Shown here: piece after piece, positions 1-11,297 of the stretch
Layout: the number at the start of each line of letters is the position of its first letter
Position numbering within the stretch: position 1 is the first letter of the stretch
Assembly: GCF_031143425.1 (NCBI RefSeq)
Contig: NC_090451.1
Coordinates: 348,820,339 to 348,884,338, forward strand
Source of the DNA: Pleurodeles waltl
Lineage: Eukaryota; Chordata; Amphibia; Caudata; Salamandridae
Direction: 5' to 3'
DNA: 64,000 nucleotides
Made by a program: the position numbers and the translations under genes
The notes under the pieces: model-generated
Databases searched by the model: none
The model's input: the letters and a program-made list of their open reading frames with translations, nothing else
What the model was told of the DNA's origin: nothing

Positions 1-100
1 GAGTCCTAAGAGTAAAGAAAAGACCTAATTACAATAAAACTCTGTTTACTTACTATATTACGCCGTTTCCCGTCTGGTTTATACCGTATAGCCTGTCACA
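1..100 (+). repeat. 3' end of the 5' LTR
   Basis: These 100 bases match 5250-5349 with two mismatches (CCG here, CTA there, within the stretch before the terminal GCCTGTCACA). The LTR end TCACA is complementary to the start TGTGA of the 3' LTR. The rest of this LTR lies outside the window. Confidence 0.95.
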
Positions 101-101
101 G

Positions 102-119
102 TGGTGTCAGAAGTGGGAT
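102..119 (+). promoter_or_regulatory. Primer binding site, tRNA-Leu type
   Basis: TGGTGTCAGAAGTGGGAT starts two bases after the LTR end and is complementary to the 3' end (with CCA) of vertebrate tRNA-Leu(CAA) as I recall it. It would prime minus-strand DNA synthesis. Confidence 0.85.
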
Positions 120-157
120 ATATTCCCCCTAAAAAGGCTAAAGAAACGGTATAGACC

Positions 158-1678
158 ATGAGCGAGTCTCCTTCTTTAGAAGACATGATCAAACAATTGG
201 CCGAAGGCCAACGCCATTTACGGTTGGTGTGGGAAGCTCACCAACGTGAAGCCAAAGAAGATAGGGAGGCCCTGCAGTCTGCTTTGAAAAGTCAAGCCAC
301 CATTCTGGCGAACAATCAACTTGTGCATGAAACTGCTATGAAAAAGTTAACCGAGACAATAGCTTCCAGTAAGGTACACCCGAATGTCCCCAGTTCGGTT
401 CTCCAAAAATATCAGGAGGGCGAAGACCCGGACTCATTCTTCACTAATTTTGAAAGGGTAGCGTCCTCTGCTCAATGGCCGGAAAATAGATGGGGCCAAT
501 ATATCGCTCCTCTCCTCACGGGATTTATGCAGGCGGCTTATCAAGCTGCTAATCCCGGGGGCACCACCACATACCAGGACATTAAAAGGAGCATTTTAGA
601 ACGGGTGGGCCACGATGCTGAATACTACAGAGTAAAATTCAGGAAAGTAAAATGGGGACACAATGAGGACCCCCGCACCTTCTAATTTAGGGTCCAAGAT
701 CTGGCATTGAAGTGGCTGGGGCCGATAGGGACTAGCAGAGAAGATATAATAAAAACGGTCATCCTTGAACAATACTTGGAGTCTCTCCCTTACAGTACTA
801 AAAACTGGATAAGGCAGCATCCTAAGGTAGACACCGAGCTAGCCATTGAATTAGCATGCGCATATCACAGGTCCACTGATGGGAGAACACTACAGCCACG
901 GCTTAACGTGAAGACTTTCCCTCCACCTACGAAACCCATTCCACGATTTCCTTTAGAGGAATGTTTCCAACGCAGACATGGGGAGGCATCTCCTATGCAA
1001 GGGCCTCAATGCTTCAACTGTGGAGAGTGGGGACATATAGCCCGGGCATGCCCCAGGAAAACCGAGGGAGGCGAGCCGATGGAGATAGGAGTGACCCGAC
1101 GCCGAGTCTTGTGTACAGGAGGGGGAGACACCAAATGTAAACACTATATCCACATCAATGGACGTCCTCTCTCTGCCCTTATAGACTCAGGTTGTAGTCA
1201 GTCCGTTATACAACAAGACTTGGGAGAGCCGGTTGATAAGAATACCAACAGATGGGTAACCATCTGCTGTATCCACGGCGACAAGGACCAATATCCTCTT
1301 AGCACCGTAGAGATAGAGTGGGACAAGTACCGAGACTTCCTTCCTATGGGTATAATGGGCCACCTGATCGAAGAATGTATTATAGGTACTGACTATATAC
1401 ATTTGCAACAACTCTTACAGGAGTTCCAGACCCAGAAGGAAAAAGCCGAATGGCTGAACGAGGCTCCCTTCTGTGATAGTAACATTGAGTGTCCCCCATA
1501 CCGCAAGAAACTGTCCCGTCGCGAGAAAAGAGATGAAAAATTCAAGTTTAGGTCGGGCCAAGATAATAATCTACCCATAAGGGTTATAGCAGAAACTTGT
1601 AGCGCCCCTACCAGTTTCCGTCAACGTCAGAGAGAAGATCCCACTCTAATTCATGCCTGGAGAGATGCTAAAAATTAG
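158..1678 (+). pseudogene. gag and protease of the Gmr1-like element, broken
   Basis: One reading frame encodes gag and a retropepsin-type protease. The first ATG after the primer site opens a 175-residue N-terminal part rich in charged helix-forming residues. It stops at TAA 683-685; the same frame reopens at once, with a new ATG at 707. A zinc knuckle (CFNCGEWGHIARAC, bases 1010-1051) marks the nucleocapsid. The aspartic protease motif is ALIDSG (DSG at 1184-1192). A second in-frame stop, TAG at 1676-1678, separates this part from integrase. Both stops look like later point mutations because sequence on either side stays in one frame. Confidence 0.85.
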
Positions 1679-1690
1679 GAAACCAATGAG

Positions 1691-2900
1691 GTGGGTCCCT
1701 ATTTTCTGGTACAAAGAAACCTTCTCTACAGAGTAAGCACTACACGAGCAAGAGAACGCAAGCGTCAATTAGTAGTCCCCGAGTTCTATAGGGATCAAGT
1801 ATTGTTCCTAGCCCACAATCAGCCAGGGGGGGACATTTTGGCAGGGAGAAAACAGAGGAATACCTCCTTAGGAAATTCTACTGGCCCGGTGTTTTTGCCA
1901 ACATTAGGAAATATTGTTCGCAATGCTCCAGATGTCAGCTGACCGATCCAGGTCGACCCCGGAAAGCTCCTCTCATGCCCCTTCCCATTACTGATATTCC
2001 CTTTAGCAGGGTGGGGATGGACTTAATTGGGCCCCTACTTCCCTCTTCTAAAGGCCATACCTATATCTTGGTTATAGTAGACTATGCTACCTGCTACCCC
2101 GAGGCCGTTCCTCTGTCCAGCATTACCACCAAAACAGTAGCACAGGCCATGGTAACGGTATTCACACGGACCGGGTTTCCCCGCGAAATACTTACTGACC
2201 AGGGTACGCCCTTTATGTCCAACTTAATGAAACAAATATGTACATTACTAGGAATTACCCAAATCAAAACGGCAGTCTATCATCCTCAGACAGACGGATT
2301 AGTAGAGCGCTATAACAGAACCATTAAATCACTGTTAAAAAAAATTGTAGATGAAACAGGGAGGGACTGGGACCTGAAACTGCCCCTAGCTCTTTATGCC
2401 ATTAGAACCCACGAACAGGCTTCAACGGGACATAGCCCATTCGAACTGGTGTTTGGCAGACAACCCCGTTCTCTACTGGATATGGCCGCTGAGACCTGGG
2501 AAGAAGATGAGGAAGAAGAAGGACGACCCCTGTTAGAATATGTACAAAAACTGAAAACGCACTTACAGGATCTTTGGGAAGATGTACAACAACATCTGGA
2601 AAAAGCACAAGAAACTCAAAAGCATTATTATGATAAGGGGAGTAAGTTGCGTACATTTCTCCCAAATGATCAGGTCCTGATTATGAGACCCACATCTGAA
2701 CCGAAGCTGTTGGCTAGATGGCAAGGGCCCTATAAGGTGATTAGAGCTGTCTACCCGGTCACATACCTCATAGAACTCAGTACCAACCCAAGAAAAACCC
2801 AAATCTATCATGTGAATCTCCTTAAAAAATGGGAACCCGGAGATGAGGGTCCTGAGACCATTGAGATGGGTCGTTTTATATCTCCCTGCAAGGAATTAGA
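1691..2900 (+). pseudogene. Integrase of the Gmr1-like element, frameshifted
   Basis: The N-terminal zinc-binding domain is split by a one-base frame change at the G run 1826-1833. The HHCC cysteines (CSQC...CQ) are read in frame 1, whereas the start of the domain is in frame 2. From 1975 the frame is continuous: first catalytic Asp in GMDLIGPL, second in TDQGTPF, and Glu in GLVERYN with 35 residues between the last two (DD35E). A GPY/F-type C-terminal motif (WQGPYKVI) follows near 2720, then QIYHVNLLKKW. No chromodomain is visible. In most Ty3 elements this protein follows RNase H; here it precedes RT. Confidence 0.88.
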
Positions 2901-2929
2901 TATTGAATTATTCCCAGGTGAAAGTCCAC

Positions 2930-4386
2930 AACAGGAGTCAAGACCCGGTATCAACCCTTCCCTGTCTATAACAGAGAAGCAACACTTGCATACCCTGTTA
3001 CGCCACTATACCCAAGTCTTCTCTGACATACCGGGAAGAACATCTTTGATTTATCATCAAATTAGAACACCTCCAGGACAAACTGTCCGCTTACGACCCT
3101 ATCGGGTCCCAGAGGCAAGGAAGCACCTCATAGAGGAAGAAATAAGCAAAATGTTAAACTTAGGGGTAATCGAACCATCTGTTAGCCCCTGGTGCTCTCC
3201 TGTGGTACTGGTTCCCAAACCCGACGGATCAGTCCGATTTTGTATAGACTTTTGAAAACTCAACTCGATATCCTTGTTTGATACTTACCCTATTCCCCAA
3301 GTGGATGACGTCCTGGAGAGGATAGGGAGAGCTAAGTATATGTCTACACTAGACCTCACAAAAGGGTATTGGCAGATTCCCCTGTTCCCCGAAGACAAAG
3401 AGAAAACAGCCTTCTCTACTCAATCTGGCCTATATCAATTTACGGTATTACCTTTTGGTCTCCATGGAGCCCCGGCCACATTTCAAAGGTTAATGGATCG
3501 ATTACTGAAACCCTTCCATAATTTCTCAGCTGCTTATCTGGACGATGTCATTATTTTTAGCTACACCTGGCTAGAGCATCTAGACCATCTATGCCAAATC
3601 TTGGACACTCTGACGGCGGCAGGACTGACCGCTAATCCTAAGAAGTGTGTATTAGGGAAGACAGACATATCCTACTTGGGATATACAATCGGCAACGGCA
3701 CACTACAACCCCAACTTTCAAAGGTTGAAGCCATTAGTAACGCCCCCACCCCAAAAACAAAAAAAGATCTACGTTCCTTCCTGGGTTTAGTGGGCTACTA
3801 CCGCAGGTTCATTCCTGCCTACTCCACTATCGCAGCCCCTCTTACAGATCTATTATCTAAACATCATCCTAACAAGTTGGCACCTTTTTCTGGGGTTCAG
3901 AGGGCTAGCTTTGATCATTTGCGATCTATTCTTACAACAGAACCTGTGTTACAATGCCCTGACTTCTCTCAGCCCTTCCATCTGTATACTGATGCCTCCT
4001 ATGTGGGGCTAGGAGGGGTGCTTGCCCAGCCTGATCCGGACGGGAGGGATCACCCGATCGTTTTTATCAGTAGAAAATTGCTTCCCCGGGAATGTCATTA
4101 TCCCATCATCGAGAAGGAGTGTTTGGCCATTAAGTGGGCGATAGAGAATCTGCAATATTACCTTTTAGGCAGGCCTTTTGTTCTCTATACGGATCATGCT
4201 CCTCTTACTTGGCTAGCCTCTCACAAAGATTCCAATTCTCGGATCCTACGCTGGTTCCTTGAACTCCAGCCTTTTTCCTTCCAGGTCCGTCATATTCCAG
4301 GCTCCCACCAAGGCCCTGCAGATTACTTATCAAGATTTCCCACCTCTTCCTCAATCCTCGAACAGGATCGTTCTTGGGAGGGGGGG
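2930..4386 (+). pseudogene. Reverse transcriptase-RNase H of the Gmr1-like element, one stop
   Basis: The RT starts with the usual Ty3 fingers region (EEEISKMLNLGVIEPSVSPW, KPDGSVRFCIDF) and meets TGA at 3253-3255, where family members normally carry Arg; a CGA to TGA (CpG) change would explain it. The same frame continues through LDLTKGYWQIPL (catalytic Asp), the YLDD active site near 3535 and an RNase H with LYTDASYVGLGG and FVLYTDHAPLTWL. The pol frame runs on without a stop through the polypurine tract and into the LTR to 4905, so the true C-terminus is uncertain. Confidence 0.9.
4376..4386 (+). promoter_or_regulatory. Polypurine tract
   Basis: GGGAGGGGGGG lies immediately before the TGTGA start of the 3' LTR. 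This is the position and composition expected of the plus-strand primer. Confidence 0.85.
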
Positions 4387-5349
4387 TGTGATCGGGCGCT
4401 CCCGATCTCGCCTCCCGATGGAACAGCTTGTGACGTGTCGGAGAGCCCCGACACGTCACTTCCGCGTTCAGCCGTTCCTGTGGAAACAGCCGCGGCATCC
4501 TGGGGGCGTTTCCCTGTTTCCAGGGAAATGCATCAGCTCTTCCGGGACAAGATGGAGAGAAAAGGAGAGCGGACACCGGGGAAAGAAAACGGCGGCAAGG
4601 AGGAGAGGAGCCGGACCACGGAAGCACAGAGAAGGGAAACGAGTGACGGCGGCCAGGAGCGGACCACGCAGGACCCAGAGAGCGGATCCGGAGACTACAG
4701 AGGGGAGAAGGAGAATTTCCCAAACGTAGCAGCAGAGACGAGGAGCTTACAATCCAGCCACGACCCTGGAGGGTCGTGGCTTGCCAAGGTACGGTTCCTT
4801 TTCGGAGGAACAGATAAGAAAAGGGAAAATCCACAGGGGAAGGGAGCTGGGAGGGTTGAGAGGGAGGAGGAGGGAGGGGAAAAAGAAGGGAAGGACTCTA
4901 TATAAGAAGGGAGCCTGACTGTCCCCTCAAGCCTGGGAGCACTGTTTGTTTGTAAAACAACAGCACATTGTTTTTTTGCATGGTGCACGGGTGTCATACA
5001 TTCTTCTCCTCTTCACCCCACTTGCCCTTCCCCTTTTTCCTACTTAATGATAAACCCCAGGAAATGACCTAAATACTTACCGTGGGGTATTTTTTCTGTT
5101 TTCTTGCCGGTATTCTCCCGGGAGCCACTCGCGTTTCCTGAAGACGCTGACCTAAGGAAGGAACGGGGAAAGAACAACAAGATTTGAGAGAGAAGGATTA
5201 CAAACCATAGACTGTGCAGATACTTACCATTTATGAATACCTATAGAAAGAGTCCTAAGAGTAAAGAAAAGACCTAATTACAATAAAACTCTGTTTACTT
5301 ACTATATTACGCCGTTTCCCGTCTGGTTTATACTATATAGCCTGTCACA
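4387..5349 (+). repeat. 3' LTR, 963 bp
   Basis: It begins TGTGATC after the polypurine tract and ends GTCACA, a 5 bp terminal inverted repeat (TGTGA/TCACA). The last 100 bp repeat bases 1-100. The first half is GC- and purine-rich. The base after the LTR begins LINE sequence. The matching target duplication on the other side lies outside the window. Confidence 0.92.
4899..4906 (+). promoter_or_regulatory. LTR TATA box
   Basis: TATATAAG follows a long purine-rich stretch in the middle of the LTR, a fitting place for the retrotransposon promoter. An AATAAA at 5282-5287 in the same LTR could be its polyadenylation signal. Confidence 0.6.
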
Positions 5350-6540
5350 GTCTGCTTTGCACTTAGCTTTGTGCATTTGATACTGTAAACAGGTCCAAGT
5401 TATGGACCATGCTGGAAGACTTGGGGAGGAAGGGAACTGTTATTTTTACTGTTACGTAGACTTCACTGGGGTCCCTCCTGGAAGATTAATTACTGGACAA
5501 CTGGAGATCTTACTTCACCTACAAAATGTCTACAGGGCGTACACCAAGGTTGTATTCTAGCCCCTTTCTTGCTTTTATTTGATATAAATGGCTTAGAGGA
5601 CCATCTTCTGCAGAACAAGATAGCCATCCTGTGGGTTGGAAATCACCATATCCCAACTCCTCTCTACACTGATGATGCAGTACTCTTAGCTAGAACTGCC
5701 AAATGCCTTCAGCGGTTGCTGAATGGATTTACTAATTTGTGGGGCCGAAAGCACATAATCAAAAAACATTTATACAAAAGGACTTCTGGTCCCAAAGGTT
5801 GATAACTTTAATTATTCAAGTATCCTTTTTGATCCTAAACACATCTGAGCACCTCTGTTGACACAGAGAGCCATCCAGTTTTCTAGAGCTTTCAAAGGGA
5901 TTTTTCAATTTGCTGGCACTTTGGGACACAAACCCATATAAGAAATGATGATGCTGTTTAAATCCAAAACGTATTTCTGTGGTGTCCTACATGGCAGGTG
6001 TGTGGGGGCATTGTAGCACTGATAATCTTAAGAAAATACAAAATAGCTTCCTCAAAAGATTATTGTTGGATCCGGCAGGTACAGCCATCTTTTTTTTGTC
6101 ACTCAGAGGTTTGATTGCCCTACCTTGAAGATCTTCTTGGAATTGCCCCTCTTTTGTTATGGGCTAACATATGGCAGTTGAGTGATATTGGTCGTATGAA
6201 AAGCACTATCTATGACTGTATGGCCTAGGAAAAGGGGCTAAGATTCCCTGGTTATTCTACATTAGGAATACCTGTCTATCTCTGAAACTACCTGAAGTAC
6301 ATAATAATTCGGAGTTGATAGTTTCAGTTAAGAAGGCTCTGATTAAGTCACTTTTTTATGACCATCATCAGAGCTTTCACCTACCTGATGCTTTAAAGAT
6401 GCCCTCTTTGGAGAAATATTTTTTATTAGATCCTGCATTCAAGCTTGGGTTTAATGTACAGTTTGTAGAAAACAGTCAATTTAGATTTTTTTTCACCAGG
6501 CTTCATTTGATCATATTACATTTTTCTTTGTGTTTTTAAC
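5350..6540 (+). pseudogene. LINE reverse transcriptase remnant, plus strand
   Basis: Translation in shifting frames gives non-LTR RT landmarks in the right order. AFDTVNRSKLWTMLEDLG lies at about 5373 (motif A), VHQGCILAPFLLLFDINGL at about 5548 and YTDDAVLLA at about 5665 (FADD-type active site). A decayed C-terminal region follows to about 6500. Many stops and frameshifts show an old copy. The part upstream of motif A is missing because the LTR element begins exactly there. The style is that of the LINEs at 24-29 kb and 57-61 kb; the clade cannot be fixed by eye. Confidence 0.8.
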
Positions 6541-7250
6541 AAGGTATATGGTCCAATAATTTTCCACTGTGCCCTTGTGTCAATTGTTCTGTTCAATCTA
6601 CCGTTCATCTAATGTTGTTTTGTTAATTGTTTAAGTCTGTTTGTATTCATGTTCTTTCTTCAATTCTGCTCCCTATTAATTTTTTGTCACATAGGTTGAG
6701 TTTTCAACATCTTCAGCAGTTGGACTCTACTGACAAATGCAGCGCTGCTATTGATTTTATTAGAGGTGCACTTAGTATCAGTTGGTGGCATTCATCTAAA
6801 CTGATTTCATGTGTTTAGTCATTATAATGTCTGAAATAGCATATGATGCCCAGAACTGGTAGCTTTAACAAACTGATGCCTCTTTTAGGGCCTCTAAAGT
6901 ACTATGCTGGTTTAGTATGTGATGCCATTTTCCTTGTGATTTTGCGATTTTATAATGGCACTTAAAGTTTATTTGATTTATTGATTGACTATGTCCACTA
7001 ATGCATTCTTTTTTGTAACTTTTTTACTTTCATTTTGTGCCAATACAAAGTCCCATCACATCAAAGGCAGCATTATAATGGACAATAAAATGCTCACAAA
7101 CATTGAAATTGCAAAACAAAAACAGAAGAATTACATAAAAGCCTTGTATTGAAGATAAGTGTGCATCAGAGTAGTGAATGACTAGCTTGCTCACCTCATA
7201 CTGGTCAAAGAGTACACCATCACTAGTAGGACCTGTTAAAACACTTGCAC
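6541..7250. other. AT-rich stretch, no gene seen
   Basis: It may include the 3' untranslated tail of the preceding LINE (TTTATTTGATTTATTGATTG near 6970). No coding motif or clear repeat boundary is visible. Confidence 0.4.
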
Positions 7251-7254
7251 CGTA

Positions 7255-9100
7255 ATGCTAATATCACTGATAATAACAGGTGTTATTCTTATGGCTGTAA
7301 ATATGGTTCCAAGTATAGCGGAAACAATAGAGGTGATACTCGGTACCCTTGCTGTGTGCCTCAACAGTCAGAGAATGCATTGTGACCTTTCCCCATAGCT
7401 TCAACAGTTGCAACTGGATTTGCTTACAGTGATTGAATTCTCTAAGCATATTACTGATCAAACCTAATCTTCTTTATAATATACCAAAGAAATTTCCAGG
7501 AGAGCCGATCAAAAGGATTTTCAACTTTAAGCAGAATCATACCTGCTGTTTGTGGCAACTTTTGGCCATATCAAACATGGCTATTGCACTGTTTATATGT
7601 ACAATAGTTCCCCACATGGGAATAAAGCCATGTTGTTCAGCGCCGACCAATTAGTTAATTACAAATGCTAGGTATTTGACTAACATGTTTGCATACTTTA
7701 TCACATAGTTGTGGATCAACACTATTGGTTAATAATATGTACAATCACCAGAGAGTTGTGTTCTTTTAAAAAAATATATATATATTTTTGTTTATTGTTA
7801 TGGGACTTCATCCATTTGTCGATTTCGCAGCCACAATTACCAATGCAGGTGCAAACACAACTGAAAATATTTTATACATTTCCATTGGAATTACACATGC
7901 ATCCACAACGTTCCCGCTAGGGAGAGCTTGTTTTGCATCTTTAATTTCCTGTATAGTAACATCACCTGATTGATTATCTCTTCTTACGATTTGTCTTTGT
8001 TACTAACATGATTATTCATTTTATAAATATCCAGGCATAAATTTAGTTTCTATTGAAGGTTTGCTCCAAAATAGCAAGAGAGCTTCTGAAGATCTGACCA
8101 ATATATTCCTTAATTTCTAATAAAGATTCAATATTATTTATTTCCTTTTTTATATTATATGCTAATATATCTCCTGTTGATGTTTTATATTCTATTGCCT
8201 GCAACCTAAATTTGCCAGATAGGCAACTGCATCTTTCTCTCTTAAGCCATGACCAATTTTGTGCCCACACACAAACATCTATCTACAAATATCTTGTCTA
8301 CTATAATGTGGTTTCTGGATAACTGTATGTAATATATCTAACTTATGTTGCTGAATTTATTATTTCAGTTTTAGATCCTGTTCTTGGTATTAACATATAG
8401 CAAAATTATCCCCCAGGTTTATGTGTGTAACACATCTCAAACCATCATGATGGATGCACTATTTAATTTATTTTCCAAAACATCACATATAGTGTGGGTA
8501 TTGACGATACGATTGGTATTCCAAAAGAGTTCTCTCATAGGTACAGTTTAAAACACTATCTTTATAACTACCCTTATCTTCTAATAATAATGAGTTGTGT
8601 TTAGATACAAAACTGGGACATATCTCAGTTTTTGGGTTTTAGCAGGTGTACATGTTGAGCTTAATGCTTATTGATGTGAGAATAATGCCTATGAGAAGGT
8701 GAAAAATAGAAAAATCCATTTAATCTTGTTTCAGCGATCTCCAGACATCTCTGACCCCCTGTATTTTGTAAGCCTTAAAGTAGCACTTCAAGTTCTATTC
8801 ATTCTTGATGAGGCCACCTTATTGGAGGAATCAAGCTTATAGTCCATTACACTTATTAAAATCACCAATCAGTATCATCTCACCAAACTGGTTGGCTAGT
8901 TTTATTGGAAGGAGATTAAATGCATATATGCCATCTCTATTTTGCCAATACACTGCCCAAATACTATACTTACATTGCTTCAGCTTTAAATTTGAATTAT
9001 AGACCACCGTCCTTGACTACCAATACACAACACCACATCATCTCATCATTACATCATAGGTTTCTTTTAAAGTTTCAGATATCAATTTGACCTTAGAATG
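7255..9100 (-). pseudogene. Decayed L1-like ORF2, minus strand
   Basis: Read on the minus strand, fragments of endonuclease and RT appear in L1 order. IGDFNKCNGL at about 8860 matches the GDFN motif of APE-type endonucleases. HGFIPMWGTIVHINSAIA at about 7610 and a degraded motif A, in which VENPFDRLSWKFL corresponds to the usual EKAFDRVEW, lie at about 7520. GTQQGYRVSPLLFPLYLEP at about 7330 corresponds to GTRQGCPLSPLLF. The match stops near 7255, so the palm and the C-terminus are missing. Stops and frame changes are frequent; this copy is much older than the L1 at 21-33 kb. Confidence 0.65.
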
Positions 9101-11263
9101 CCAAACTCTCTTCCAATCGTACTCTCAATTATTTAACGTCCCTTAAGGTAAGACTTCTGCACTCAACTGCTGCACTTAAATTGTAATTTTGCTGTGTGTC
9201 AGAATTTTGGTTGGATCGTTACTTGTTAGTCCATTTTGAGATCATCTCTTTGTCCTCAGGTTCCTAATTAGAAAAATGTGTTATACCATGCCAAATTACT
9301 TTCAGCCTGGATGGCTCTTGCAGTTAGACCTGCACAGCCAATTTCTGCAGCTGCGAGATCTATTTCCTGAACGTACACCGATGTTCAGGAGTTACTTGAT
9401 AAACATCAGATATAGCACAAAATGTAATATTTCCGACTGAGATTGGTCCAGTGAGGCTTGTTCTAGAAAGGATGCATTCACATACAATCAATTTCCTGAC
9501 ATATATTAGGATAGTCCTTCCTTGCGCCCTTTATTGGGGGTTTCTTTAAAAAATTGAAATCTAAGTGACTACTCAATTTGTGGGTCCCAGTTTGATAAAT
9601 CTGGAAATGCTTGTTTGAACATGTCTACTATAAAAGTACATGTGTCTCCGCCCCCAACTCCCTCTTTCATACAGATCATTTAGGCATTGTTGATTCTCTA
9701 AATCTTAAACTTATCCTTTTAACTGCTGCACCATTTGAACTTGCTCTTCTGCACACTCTTCAATGGTTATATTACTGTCTTCAGTCTCAGTCATTCTTTG
9801 ATCTAACTCTGTGTCAATCAATGATCTTACCAATGGTATTGGCAATTGCTTGCAGGGTCTTTTGAGTTTTTGCTTGATCAAACAATATGTCTTTGGAATG
9901 AAAATGTGTTTTCTCTCTGTGCCTTTCTATTAGATGACAACTGAGCAAGAGTATGTTCAGTACTGTTGTTATCGCCACTTGCATCTTGTGTCATAGTTCC
10001 CAGTTGATCCAGGGGGTCCTCTACTGCCTGACTTTGTAGCCATCCAGTGACCTCCTCATTTTCTACAGCACATTGATCCATCACAATATTTACCTTGCAG
10101 TTCACTTTCTTGCATCAGTACTTCTTTACAGTTTTTTTCTGCTTTTCTGGATGAGAGATCTTACAGCCCTACGCCATTGTGTAAACCAAGATCACTGTGA
10201 TAAGGAGGACTAGATGATTTAATATACTGTTGATCCAAGCCAACATTCTTGATCATCTTTGGACATACTGAAGGTACATTTTAGACCAAGGTCCTACTGG
10301 TCTGTTTCAGTTTTCGCCTCTATCAATTTTCAGACCTTTGTGTTCACCATTGTGGCTTTTTTCATTTAATTTGTATTTTGTAACCTGGATGTCTGAATCT
10401 GTATTGTTAGGTCTAGTGCTACCAGTGAGTTCACTATTTGGATTGGTAATTACACCTTTATCTGTGCATGTCATTTACTGTTCAGTTGCAAAGCGGATGC
10501 TGCAGCTACATTGGTATTTTTCTCTTACATCCTTGTGATTCTACATCTGTCCCATTGTTCTACTTGTGGAACAATGGATGCTGGAAAAAACAAGAATGAA
10601 TCATCTATCTCAGCATGTCCTCTGTAATGGCATTTGTTGCCCTCAGCAACAGGTCTTATATCCTCCCCAGAAAACAAGTTTTCTTTAGTATATTATGCAA
10701 ATTGATTCTGTCAGTACAATTATCATCTCTGTAATTACCCCTATTATTATCATCAGAAATGTCGTGAGAAATGAATTTCATAGATCCCTATGTTTTTACC
10801 CTTGTGTTTCTCTCCACTACCTCAGCATTTATCCTGGCACTATGGGGTCACTGATGAGTTGCTTTTGGAAGCTGTACCTCTGCTATTTCCTGACACTACC
10901 AACCACAACCTGGACTGATACTTTGAGGAACTGGGAGACCAGCAAGAACTGAGCATGGGTATCCTGTGCCATCTTCATCAATATTTCAAGCATCAGGGTT
11001 AGAGTTTCCTTGTGGTGCCCAGTCAGCGTCTGGATCAAACTCAAACTCCTGGCAGCTGCCAGTAAACGGAGTGTCTTGAGAGATGCAATCCAACCTTGTC
11101 TTGAGGTTTGGTTCTTCCTTTCAAATACCACTGTTCCAGCACTGCCTCCACCTCCATGTCACTCTGTCTAAGGCTCACTACCAGCAGGTTGGCATGTGTG
11201 AGAAGCTTGAGAGTCCATCATTTTTCAGAATGCTGTGAGTAGCACTCCAAAGATAACAACAAT
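9101..11263. other. Possible 5' part of the decayed minus-strand L1-like element
   Basis: Short minus-strand open stretches (9878-10105 and 10883-11131) lie where ORF1 and the 5' region would be expected. They show no motif I can name. The assignment rests on position only. Confidence 0.25.
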
Positions 11264-11297
11264 AGCTCTAACTCAAGCACTTGCTTGAGTTAGAGCT
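11264..11297. repeat. Perfect 15 bp palindrome with 4 bp loop
   Basis: AGCTCTAACTCAAGC at 11264-11278 and its reverse complement at 11283-11297 flank ACTT. The right arm and following bases (GCTTGAGTTAGAGCT then ACTTTTCTTGCCA) recur near 61016-61070, so this belongs to a dispersed repeat. Confidence 0.7.

Larger units (their letters stand above)
1..5349 (+). mobile_element. Gmr1-like Ty3/gypsy LTR retrotransposon, 5' end cut by window
   Basis: The element runs from a partial 5' LTR through a tRNA-Leu primer site, gag, protease, integrase, reverse transcriptase and RNase H to a complete 3' LTR. Enzyme sequences are Ty3/gypsy-like, but integrase lies upstream of RT-RNase H, the Ty1/copia-like order known for the Gmr1 group of deuterostome elements. 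The 100 bp of 5' LTR present differ from the 3' LTR at two positions, so insertion looks fairly recent. The coding region is nevertheless broken by in-frame stops at 683, 1676 and 3253 and by a frameshift near 1826. It sits inside a plus-strand LINE whose RT continues at 5350. Confidence 0.92.

Noticed and set aside
4205..4834. 209-codon minus-strand frame over RNase H and the LTR
   Set aside because: Antisense to a clear RNase H and to purine-rich LTR sequence; low-complexity Ser/Leu-rich translation without motifs.
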